A stretch of 64,000 nt of DNA from NCBI RefSeq assembly GCF_014284155.1, contig NZ_JACOFZ010000001.1, forward strand, positions 310,001 through 374,000. Reading direction: 5' to 3'. Shown here piece by piece: positions 56,814 to 64,000 of the stretch. A model generated the notes under the pieces. It did no database searches. It was not told the DNA's origin and was given only the letters and a program-made list of their open reading frames with translations. The translations under genes and the position numbers were made by a program. Source of the stretch: Affinundibacterium nitidum. Lineage in GTDB: Bacteria > Pseudomonadota > Gammaproteobacteria > Burkholderiales > Burkholderiaceae_D. Each line of letters starts with the position of its first letter. The first letter of the stretch is position 1.

Positions 56814-56843
56814 AAAAGGGGCTAACGACTGTTTGCCCCTTTT
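56814..56843 (-). terminator. Hairpin between rpsB and tsf
   Basis: AAAAGGGGC (56814-56822) pairs with GCCCCTTTT (56835-56843) with a 12-base loop; on the minus strand it is followed by a T-run. It lies between rpsB and tsf, so it probably reduces tsf expression relative to rpsB by partial termination, as known for the E. coli operon. Confidence 0.78.
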
Positions 56844-56885
56844 ATTTTCTAACGTCAGGCTTGATTACCAAGCCTCGTTTAGAAA

Positions 56886-57629
56886 TTAAGCCTGTTCTAC
56901 TTCAACAAACTCATCGCTTGGCTTAACAGCTTCAAGCACTTCATTTACTGCATTTGCACGACCATCCAAGATCGCATCAGCAACACCGCGAGCATACAAA
57001 GCAATCGCTTTAGAAGAGTCATCATTACCTGGAATGATGTAAGTAACGCCTTCTGGAGAGTGGTTTGTATCAACCACGCCGATTACCGGAATACCCAATT
57101 TAGCCGCTTCAGTGATCGCGCCTTTGTGGTAACCAACGTCAACCACGAAAATCGCATCAGGAACACCTGGCATATCTTTAATACCACCGATGGATTTTTG
57201 CAACTTAATCATCTCACGTTGAAACATCAACGCTTCTTTTTTGGACAATTTTTCTACAGAACCGTCTTCGATTGACGCTTCCATATCTTTCAGACGCTTG
57301 ATTGATGTTTTGACTGTTTTGAAGTTAGTCAACATACCACCCAACCAACGCTGATCAACGAAAGGCATACCAGCACGATTCGCCTCAGCAGCGATCAAAT
57401 CACGTGCTTGACGTTTTGTACCTACCATCAAAATGGTGCCACGATTAGCGGACAATTGGCGAATGAATTTCATCGCTTCTTGATACATCGCCAATGTTTT
57501 TTCCAAGTTCATGATATGAATCTTGTTGCGATGACCGAAGATGTACGGTGCCATTTTTGGATTCCAAAAACGGGTTTGGTGACCAAAATGAACACCAGCT
57601 TCAAGCATTTCACGCATTGTTACAGACAT
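56886..57629 (-). CDS. rpsB: 30S ribosomal protein S2
   Basis: A 247-residue S2. It has the N-terminal signature [22 protein letters not shown], the [17 protein letters not shown] block, [21 protein letters not shown] and [24 protein letters not shown]. It is the first gene of the minus-strand supercluster. Confidence 0.98.
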   Translation of the reverse strand: MSVTMREMLEAGVHFGHQTRFWNPKMAPYIFGHRNKIHIMNLEKTLAMYQEAMKFIRQLSANRGTILMVGTKRQARDLIAAEANRAGMPFVDQRWLGGMLTNFKTVKTSIKRLKDMEASIEDGSVEKLSKKEALMFQREMIKLQKSIGGIKDMPGVPDAIFVVDVGYHKGAITEAAKLGIPVIGVVDTNHSPEGVTYIIPGNDDSSKAIALYARGVADAILDGRANAVNEVLEAVKPSDEFVEVEQA

Positions 57630-57933
57630 AATAACTCCAGGGTTAGGTCTTGAATCTTGTCAGTGATCCATCATTCAATGATGAACACCCTTTTCGACCA
57701 GATTCGTTTTTAAAAACTACTCGATTGATTTAGCAGGAAATTTTTATTCAAGCTAACCATCGATTCTACTACAGATGCCATCGTTAGAGCAAGTCTTATC
57801 AAGCAGCCATCTTGGAGATGCAATTCTAACCTTACGAGCTCCCGATTTCGTCGATCAAAACAAGCTCCTTTCCACCGAGAAAGCGATCACTCGTCTATAA
57901 TAAGCAGCTAATCCTTTTTACTCGTTAGATAGC
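57630..57933. promoter_or_regulatory. Divergent rpsB/map promoter region and rpsB leader
   Basis: These 304 bases hold no gene. For rpsB (minus strand) a plausible promoter is TTGCTC (57792-57787) and TAGAAT (57768-57763) with 18-base spacing, giving a long leader. That leader contains a small hairpin CATCA-N5-TGATG (57683-57669). In E. coli the rpsB leader binds S2 for autoregulation; a similar role here is inference. For map (plus strand) a TATAAT lies at 57896-57901, about 33 bases before its ATG. Confidence 0.6.
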
Positions 57934-58740
57934 ATGGCAAATATTTCAATTAAATCCGCTGCCGACATCGAAGGCATGCGCGTTGCGGGGCGACTGGGCT
58001 CCGAAGTCCTTGATTACATCACCCCATTTGTGAAGGCAGGCGTCACCACGGGCGAGCTCGACCGTTTATGTCACGAATACATGGTGAATGTGCAAGGCTC
58101 TATTCCTGCCCCCTTGAATTACTGCCCACCCGGCTACACTCCATACCCAAAAGCAATTTGCACTTCGGTCAATGACGTAATCTGCCATGGCATTCCCGGT
58201 GATAAAGTTCTCAAAGATGGCGATGTCGTCAACCTCGACATCACGGTGATCAAAGATGGATATCATGGTGACAATAGTCGTATGTTTTTAATTGGCGACG
58301 TCAAACCTTTCGTCAAACGCCTGAGCGATATTACTTACGAATGCATGTGGCTCGGCATCGCGCAAGTTAAACCAGGCAACCGACTTGGCGACATTGGTCA
58401 CGCCATTCAACAACATGCAGAAAAAGCGGGCTACAGCGTCGTACGAGAATTCTGCGGGCACGGTATTGGCAAAGTATTTCATGAAGAGCCACAAATTTTG
58501 CACTATGGTCGCCCTGGGACTTTAGACGAATTAAAGCCTGGCATGATCTTCACTATCGAGCCAATGATTAATGCCGGACGTCGGGAAATCAAAGAAATGC
58601 CAGATGGCTGGACCATCAAAACCAAAGACCGCAGCCTCTCTGCTCAGTGGGAACATACGGTGCTCGTAACAGAATCTGGCTATGAAGTGCTGACGCTATC
58701 CGCTGGCTCGCCGCCACCACCCGCTTTTATTCAAAATTGA
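57934..58740 (+). CDS. map: Methionine aminopeptidase, type I
   Basis: A 268-residue enzyme that removes initiator Met after deformylation. Blocks include CTSVNDVICHGIPGDKVL, DIVNLDI-like DVVNLDITVIKDGYHGDNS with the metal Asp residues, FCGHGIGKVFHEEP with metal His, and MIFTIEPM with Glu. All five metal ligands appear present. It is divergent from rpsB, and glnD follows after 30 bases. Confidence 0.96.
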   Translation: MANISIKSAADIEGMRVAGRLGSEVLDYITPFVKAGVTTGELDRLCHEYMVNVQGSIPAPLNYCPPGYTPYPKAICTSVNDVICHGIPGDKVLKDGDVVNLDITVIKDGYHGDNSRMFLIGDVKPFVKRLSDITYECMWLGIAQVKPGNRLGDIGHAIQQHAEKAGYSVVREFCGHGIGKVFHEEPQILHYGRPGTLDELKPGMIFTIEPMINAGRREIKEMPDGWTIKTKDRSLSAQWEHTVLVTESGYEVLTLSAGSPPPPAFIQN

Positions 58741-58770
58741 ATCAAACCTGATTTAAATCACTAAAGACTG

Positions 58771-61332
58771 ATGAACACAGCCATCGCCAATGCCTTGGCT
58801 TTCAAAGCAAAACTGAAAGCTGAGCAACAAGTTATTATTGAAGCATTCAAAGAGAAACCGCGAGCAGAAGTTTTGCTCAAAGATCTTTGTCGCTGTGTTG
58901 ATCAGAACTTGAGTGAGATTTGGAAAAGTTTTAAGTTCCCTAAAGAGGTCTCGCTAGTTGCGGTTGGCGGTTATGGTCGCGGCGAGCTATTCCCCTACTC
59001 TGATGTCGACGTCCTCATTTTATTAGCGACAGCACCAGATAAAGAGCTCAAAGAAAAACTCGAAAGTTTAGTTCAAGTTCTGTGGGATATTGGTCTCGAC
59101 ATTGGACATAGCATACGCACAGTTGACGAATGCATGATAGAGGCAGCCGCCGACATCACCGTCAAAACAGCCTTACTCGAAGCGAGACTAATCGCGGGTA
59201 GCCGCAATAACTTTCGCGATCTCAAAGCACGTTACGACGAAGCGATGCATCCGCAGCAGTTTTTCCAAGCCAAACTATTGGAACTACATCAACGCCATGT
59301 CAAATACGAAGACACGCCTTACAGTTTGGAACCGAACTGCAAAGAAAGCCCAGGCGGACTACGTGATTTACAGGTGATTTTATGGGTAGCCAAAGCGGCA
59401 AAACTTGGGGACTCTTGGGCCGAACTTGCTGCACGCGGCTTGATCACTGCGACCGAGGCTCATCAACTCAAACGCAATGAACGCGCTTTCAAAGACATTC
59501 GAATCCGCTTACATATTCAAGCGAAACGCAGAGAGGACCGTTTAGTCTTTGATCTGCAAAATGCGATTGCAGCAACCTTTGGCTTTGAAACAACTGAATC
59601 TCGCCGCGCCAGTGAATATTTGATGCAGCGCTACTACTGGGCGGCCAAAGCCGTCACGCAACTCAACACCATTCTTTTGCAAAATATCGAAGCTGTTCTG
59701 TTCCCGCTACCGCATCAAGCGCAGGCGATTAACGAACGCTTCAATGAAGTCAATGGTTTAATCGATATCGCCGATGAAGAAGTATTTGAGAAGAAGCCTT
59801 CGGCCATGCTCGAAATATTCTTGCTGCTATCCCAACATGCCAATTTAAAAGGCATGACAGCAAAGACTCTGCGCGCCCTATGGCACGCTCGCAATCTGAT
59901 TGACGCGGAATTCCGTCACGACATTTTCAATCGCGCGGCCTTTTTGCAAATCTTGCAGTCACCACGTGGCATTACGCACGTGCTGCGCAGCATGAATCAA
60001 ACTAGTATTCTAGGTCGATATTTGCCGAATTTCCGTCGTATCGTCGGACAAATGCAGCACGATTTGTTTCATGCTTACACTGTCGATCAACACATCTTGA
60101 TGGTCGTTAGAAATTTGCGTCGTTTTACGATGACTGAGCATGCGCATGAATATCCATTCTGTAGTCAGTTGATGGCCAACTTCAATCAACCATGGGTACT
60201 CTATATTGCAGCGCTATTCCATGATATTGCGAAAGGTCGCAACGGTGATCACTCAACACTGGGCATGGCAGATGCACGCAAATTTTGCTATGACCATGGC
60301 ATTTCGCGCGACAACACTGAACTCGTTATCTTTTTAGTGCAGCAGCATCTTACGATGTCACAAGTCGCGCAGAAACAAGATTTGTCAGATCCAGACGTCA
60401 TTCAGAATTTTGCCAAGATCGTTAAAGACGAACGCCATCTCACCGCTCTCTATTTATTGACGGTTTGCGATATTCGCGGCACTAGTCCTAAAGTTTGGAA
60501 TGCGTGGAAAGGCAAACTGCTTGAAGATCTCTATAAGATGACTTTGCGCGTTCTCGGTGGTGAAGCGCCATCAACCGATCGTGAGCTGAAAAATCGCCAA
60601 GAGGAAGCATTAAAGGCCCTGCGCTTAGTCGGCATAGAAAACGATGCTCACATCAAGTTATGGGAGCAACTCGACATCGTATACTTCCTGCGCCATGACG
60701 CTTCTGACATCGCTTGGCAAACACGTGTCTTGCACGACAAAATTAATAGCCCAACACCTGTCGTAAAATGCCGGCTAGCACCAATCGGTGAAGGTCTCCA
60801 AGTAACAGTCTATTTGCGCGACCAAGCCGATCTGTTCGCTCGCATCTGCAATTATTTCGACGGCAAAAATTTCGGCATTCTCGATGCCAAGATTCACACA
60901 ACAAAAGACGGCTATGCGCTCGACACCTTCCTTGTAACCGAACCGGCTTTCGCGAGCAATTATCGCGACATCATTACCTTAATTGAGCATGAGCTTGCCG
61001 AAGTGTTAGCAAAACAATCTCCACTCACAACTCCTAATCAAGGTCGTTTATCACGCCTCTCGCGCAACTTCCCATTAGTGCCAACTGTGGAATTACGGCC
61101 GGACGACAAAGGACAATATTTCCTTTTATCGATTTCTGCCAACGACAAGAATGGTTTGCTGTACTCGGTAGCAAGTGTTTTGGCGAAATACAAAATCAAT
61201 TTGCATACGGCAAAAATTATGACCTTGGGTGAGCGCGTAGAAGACGTTTTCTTGGTCGACGGTGCAGCCTTACATAACCCGAAAAATCAGATTCAATTCG
61301 AGTCTGAATTACTCGACGCGCTCCGCATTTAA
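58771..61332 (+). CDS. glnD: Bifunctional PII uridylyltransferase/uridylyl-removing enzyme
   Basis: An 853-residue nitrogen sensor that uridylylates PII proteins when glutamine is low and removes UMP when it is high. The nucleotidyltransferase motif GGYGRGELFPYSDVD is at 66-80, the HD domain at about 480-510 (LFHDIAKGRNGDHS), and two C-terminal ACT domains bind glutamine (ANDKNGLLYSVASVLAKYKI is the second). Full length compared with E. coli GlnD (890). It belongs with map in the order typical of this group. Confidence 0.96.
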   Translation: MNTAIANALAFKAKLKAEQQVIIEAFKEKPRAEVLLKDLCRCVDQNLSEIWKSFKFPKEVSLVAVGGYGRGELFPYSDVDVLILLATAPDKELKEKLESLVQVLWDIGLDIGHSIRTVDECMIEAAADITVKTALLEARLIAGSRNNFRDLKARYDEAMHPQQFFQAKLLELHQRHVKYEDTPYSLEPNCKESPGGLRDLQVILWVAKAAKLGDSWAELAARGLITATEAHQLKRNERAFKDIRIRLHIQAKRREDRLVFDLQNAIAATFGFETTESRRASEYLMQRYYWAAKAVTQLNTILLQNIEAVLFPLPHQAQAINERFNEVNGLIDIADEEVFEKKPSAMLEIFLLLSQHANLKGMTAKTLRALWHARNLIDAEFRHDIFNRAAFLQILQSPRGITHVLRSMNQTSILGRYLPNFRRIVGQMQHDLFHAYTVDQHILMVVRNLRRFTMTEHAHEYPFCSQLMANFNQPWVLYIAALFHDIAKGRNGDHSTLGMADARKFCYDHGISRDNTELVIFLVQQHLTMSQVAQKQDLSDPDVIQNFAKIVKDERHLTALYLLTVCDIRGTSPKVWNAWKGKLLEDLYKMTLRVLGGEAPSTDRELKNRQEEALKALRLVGIENDAHIKLWEQLDIVYFLRHDASDIAWQTRVLHDKINSPTPVVKCRLAPIGEGLQVTVYLRDQADLFARICNYFDGKNFGILDAKIHTTKDGYALDTFLVTEPAFASNYRDIITLIEHELAEVLAKQSPLTTPNQGRLSRLSRNFPLVPTVELRPDDKGQYFLLSISANDKNGLLYSVASVLAKYKINLHTAKIMTLGERVEDVFLVDGAALHNPKNQIQFESELLDALRI

Positions 61333-61383
61333 CTCAGAAAGAATGTTGTCAGCACATCTGACAGCAACAAGAATATATAAGCT

Positions 61384-62130
61384 ATGACAGAACAATTAAG
61401 ACTCTCCAAACGCATGTCCGAACTCGGATTGTGTTCGCGCCGCGAAGCAGATGAATGGATCGCTAAAGGCTGGGTGCGTGTCGACGGCAAAGTTGTTTCC
61501 GAACTCGGCACCAAAATCTTCCCCGATCAAAAAGTAACGGTGGAAAGACAGGCGGCGGCGGAACAATCAAAGCGCGTCACCATTCTGATTAACAAGCCTG
61601 TGGGTTATGTGAGCGGACAAGCCGAGGATGGCTATTTACCCGCAGTGGCTTTAATCAAAGCTGAAAATCGTTGGAGCGAATGCAAGGTCGACAACCAATT
61701 CCATCCAACGCAGTTGCGTAGCTTAGTACCCGCGGGACGTTTGGATATCGACTCTGTAGGCTTACTCGTATTAACACAAGATGGGCGTGTCGCTAAAAAG
61801 CTGATTGGCGAAAACACAGACGTCGAAAAAGAATACCTAGTGCGTGTGGAGTACACCAAATCTGGCAAATTACCCGAAGGTGACCTTCGCTTGCTTAATC
61901 ATGGATTAAGCCTCGATGGTAAGAAACTGATTCCTGCCAAGGTACGTTGGATGAATGAGGACCAATTACAGTTTATCCTCAAGGAAGGTAAGAAACGCCA
62001 AATCCGCCGCATGTGCGAAATGGTTGGATTGAAAGTGATTGGACTAAAGCGCGTACGAATTGGCAAAGTGCGTCTTGGAAATTTACCCGAGGGGCAATGG
62101 CGTTATTTGAGAGACGATGAGCCGTTCTGA
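61384..62130 (+). CDS. rRNA pseudouridine synthase (RsuA/RluB/RluF family)
   Basis: A 248-residue pseudouridine synthase. An N-terminal S4 RNA-binding domain (about 5-60, [21 protein letters not shown]) precedes the catalytic domain with [18 protein letters not shown], where the Asp is the nucleophile, and the [16 protein letters not shown] block. It is most like RluF/YjbC (23S rRNA), but which uridine it modifies cannot be told from sequence alone. It follows glnD by 51 bases. Confidence 0.92.
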   Translation: MTEQLRLSKRMSELGLCSRREADEWIAKGWVRVDGKVVSELGTKIFPDQKVTVERQAAAEQSKRVTILINKPVGYVSGQAEDGYLPAVALIKAENRWSECKVDNQFHPTQLRSLVPAGRLDIDSVGLLVLTQDGRVAKKLIGENTDVEKEYLVRVEYTKSGKLPEGDLRLLNHGLSLDGKKLIPAKVRWMNEDQLQFILKEGKKRQIRRMCEMVGLKVIGLKRVRIGKVRLGNLPEGQWRYLRDDEPF

Positions 62131-62150
62131 TTTAGGTGGGCTCTCTGAAA

Positions 62151-62684
62151 TTAATCATCTTCGTTCGGATCGAGCTCTGGGAATAAAACCTCAGTAAATC
62201 CAAACTTACTGAGGTCACGAATGCGCATCGGATAAAGCACACCGTTTAAGTGATCAGTTTCATGCTGCACAACCCGCGCATGAAAGCCATCGACATCACG
62301 GCTAATTCGATTCCCGAATTGGTCAAAACCTTCATAGCGCAATTTGCTCCAACGCGGTACGAGTCCGCGCATACCAGGAACTGAAAGGCATCCCTCCCAC
62401 GCTTCATCCGTCTCTTCAGATAAAGGTGTGAGCATCGGATTGATTAACACTGTCTCAGGAACGTTCGGCGCATCTGGATAACGTGGATTTTGTTTAAATC
62501 CAAAAATCACCAATTGCAAATTAACACCAATCTGTGGCGCGGCGAGTCCCGCACCATTCGCGTCTTGCATGGTCTCAAACATATCAGCAATCAATTGGTG
62601 CAATGCCGGCGTATCGAAATCCTTAATTGCTTCCGACACTCTCAACAATCTGGGATCGCCCATTTTAAGAATTGGATAAATCAT
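62151..62684 (-). CDS. def: Peptide deformylase
   Basis: A 177-residue iron/zinc peptide deformylase that removes the formyl group from nascent proteins. Motif 1 [10 protein letters not shown], motif 2 EGCLSVPG (metal Cys) and motif 3 HETDHLNG (HEXXH) are all intact. It converges on the pseudouridine synthase gene; galU is 26 bases upstream on the same strand. Confidence 0.96.
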   Translation of the reverse strand: MIYPILKMGDPRLLRVSEAIKDFDTPALHQLIADMFETMQDANGAGLAAPQIGVNLQLVIFGFKQNPRYPDAPNVPETVLINPMLTPLSEETDEAWEGCLSVPGMRGLVPRWSKLRYEGFDQFGNRISRDVDGFHARVVQHETDHLNGVLYPMRIRDLSKFGFTEVLFPELDPNEDD

Positions 62685-62710
62685 CGCAACGCCCTATTCT
62701 TGGATTCGCT

Positions 62711-63595
62711 TTATTGTTTATTCATCAGCTCATGCAAATACTTTGCGAACTCATCACCAACATCAGGGTGCTTTAAGCCGAGAGCAACGCTTGCCTTAAG
62801 GTAGCCTAATTTGGAACCGCAATCATAACGGAATGCATCACAGCGATAAGCAAAAACAGGATCATCTTTGAGCATCGCAGCGATACCATCGGTCAACTGA
62901 ATCTCACCACCAGAGCCTTTACCCAGTTTTTCGAGGTAATTAAAGATCTTGCCGGACAATACATAACGGCCAGCAACCGCTAATGTGGATGGAGCATCCT
63001 CGGGCTTTGGTTTCTCAACGATACCGTGCATGCGCTCAAGATTTTCTTTGTAAGCGGTGCCGCTCACGATACCGTATTGATTCGTGAACTGACGCTGCAC
63101 TTCTTGCACTGCCACGATACTACCGCCTTCTTGTTCATATAGCGCCGCCATTTGGGCGGTGACGCCCTTTTGCCCTGGGCGAACATCCATCAAATCATCA
63201 GCCAGCAAGACCGCAAAAGGCTCATCCCCAACCACAGGACGCGCACACAAGACCGCATGCCCTAAGCCTAAAGCTGCGGGTTGGCGGATATAAATACAAT
63301 TGATATTACTTGGAATGACATTGCGAACGATTTCGAGAAGTGCGTGCTTTCCCGCTACCTCAAGTTCGTTTTCGAGTTCATACGCGGTGTCGAAATGATC
63401 CTCAATCGCGCGCTTATTTCGCCCAGTAATAAACACCATCTCAGTAATTCCGGCCTCCACAGCCTCTTCCACGGCATATTGAATGAGTGGTTTGTCGACT
63501 ACCGACAGCATCTCTTTTGGCTGCGCTTTGGTCGCTGGCAAAAAGCGACTACCGAAGCCAGCGACAGGAAATACCGCTTTCTTAATTTTCTTCAT
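62711..63595 (-). CDS. galU: UTP-glucose-1-phosphate uridylyltransferase
   Basis: A 294-residue GalU making UDP-glucose for LPS and capsule sugars. It has the N-terminal nucleotide-binding [46 protein letters not shown] and the [11 protein letters not shown] block. The ATG at 63595 has a GAGGGG ribosome site; the TTG two codons upstream is unlikely. Confidence 0.96.
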   Translation of the reverse strand: MKKIKKAVFPVAGFGSRFLPATKAQPKEMLSVVDKPLIQYAVEEAVEAGITEMVFITGRNKRAIEDHFDTAYELENELEVAGKHALLEIVRNVIPSNINCIYIRQPAALGLGHAVLCARPVVGDEPFAVLLADDLMDVRPGQKGVTAQMAALYEQEGGSIVAVQEVQRQFTNQYGIVSGTAYKENLERMHGIVEKPKPEDAPSTLAVAGRYVLSGKIFNYLEKLGKGSGGEIQLTDGIAAMLKDDPVFAYRCDAFRYDCGSKLGYLKASVALGLKHPDVGDEFAKYLHELMNKQ

Positions 63596-63724
63596 TCCCA
63601 ACCCCTCGTATGTAATTTTTCTTATTTCTGTACTCTTCTTGACCGAACTCTACACTAAGCCTTAAGAGCTTTCTAAAAACTCTTTATCGGTCGAATTTCA
63701 GTGACAACACCATGCTTATCGAAC

Positions 63725-64000
<276 letters not shown>

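Noticed and set aside
61347-61363. TGTCAG-N5-CTGACA hairpin between glnD and the pseudouridine synthase
   Set aside because: A 6-bp stem with no T-run could occur by chance.

Overview
The window looks like chromosome of a betaproteobacterium of the order Burkholderiales, most likely the Oxalobacteraceae (an Undibacterium-like organism is my best guess). The reasons are the rpsB-tsf-pyrH-frr-uppS-cdsA-dxr-rseP-bamA-skp-lpxD-fabZ-lpxA-lpxB supercluster with map and glnD diverging from it, the recJ partner gene, the lolCD arrangement, and prfB (with its +1 frameshift) followed by lysS. Base composition looks moderate rather than GC-rich. I saw no phage, insertion sequence, CRISPR array, tRNA or rRNA.

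Region by region. 1-710: the end of an EAL-domain (c-di-GMP phosphodiesterase) protein. 755-8358: a TetR-type repressor diverging from a tightly packed eight-gene operon (flavin oxidoreductase, DUF1365, CFA-synthase-like methyltransferase, chalcone-isomerase-like protein, MFS carrier, DUF3833 lipoprotein, SDR, NTF2-like protein). It probably makes or remodels a modified membrane fatty acid. 8649-10751: a single 700-residue protein joining a cysteine desulfurase, a degenerate persulfide-dioxygenase-like metallo-beta-lactamase fold and a rhodanese. 10843-17006 (minus strand): a small lipoprotein, an MFS-acyltransferase fusion for phospholipid repair, a serine hydrolase and the LolD/LolC lipoprotein exporter. 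17135-19945: a conserved protein paired with recJ. 19980-26752: a membrane protein, secreted and lipoprotein unknowns, a DegP-like protease, a YgiQ radical SAM protein and a small zinc-ribbon protein.

26949-29639: prfB and lysS. 29711-33764 (minus): a chemoreceptor, a free-standing Cache-domain protein, a renalase-like flavoprotein and a CBS-pair protein. 34012-36130: metY and an alpha/beta hydrolase. 36217-39836 (minus): a LytS/LytTR two-component system with a DUF4407 membrane protein directly downstream. 40040-43168: a Tat-signal metallo-hydrolase, a TonB-C-like lipoprotein, an ankyrin protein and TatD.

43229-57629 (minus) is the envelope and translation supercluster: ribosomal protein S2 and EF-Ts, UMP kinase, ribosome recycling factor, the undecaprenyl and CDP-diacylglycerol lipid enzymes, isoprenoid Dxr, site-2 protease RseP, outer-membrane assembly (BamA, Skp) and the lipid A enzymes. 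57934-62130 (plus): map, glnD and a pseudouridine synthase. 62151-64000 (minus): def, galU and the C-terminal BRCT end of DNA ligase ligA, which runs off the window.

The two most unusual items are the TetR-controlled lipid operon, whose CFA-like enzyme lacks the usual catalytic Cys and His, and the desulfurase/MBL/rhodanese fusion, which is preceded by a perfect 19-bp inverted repeat.
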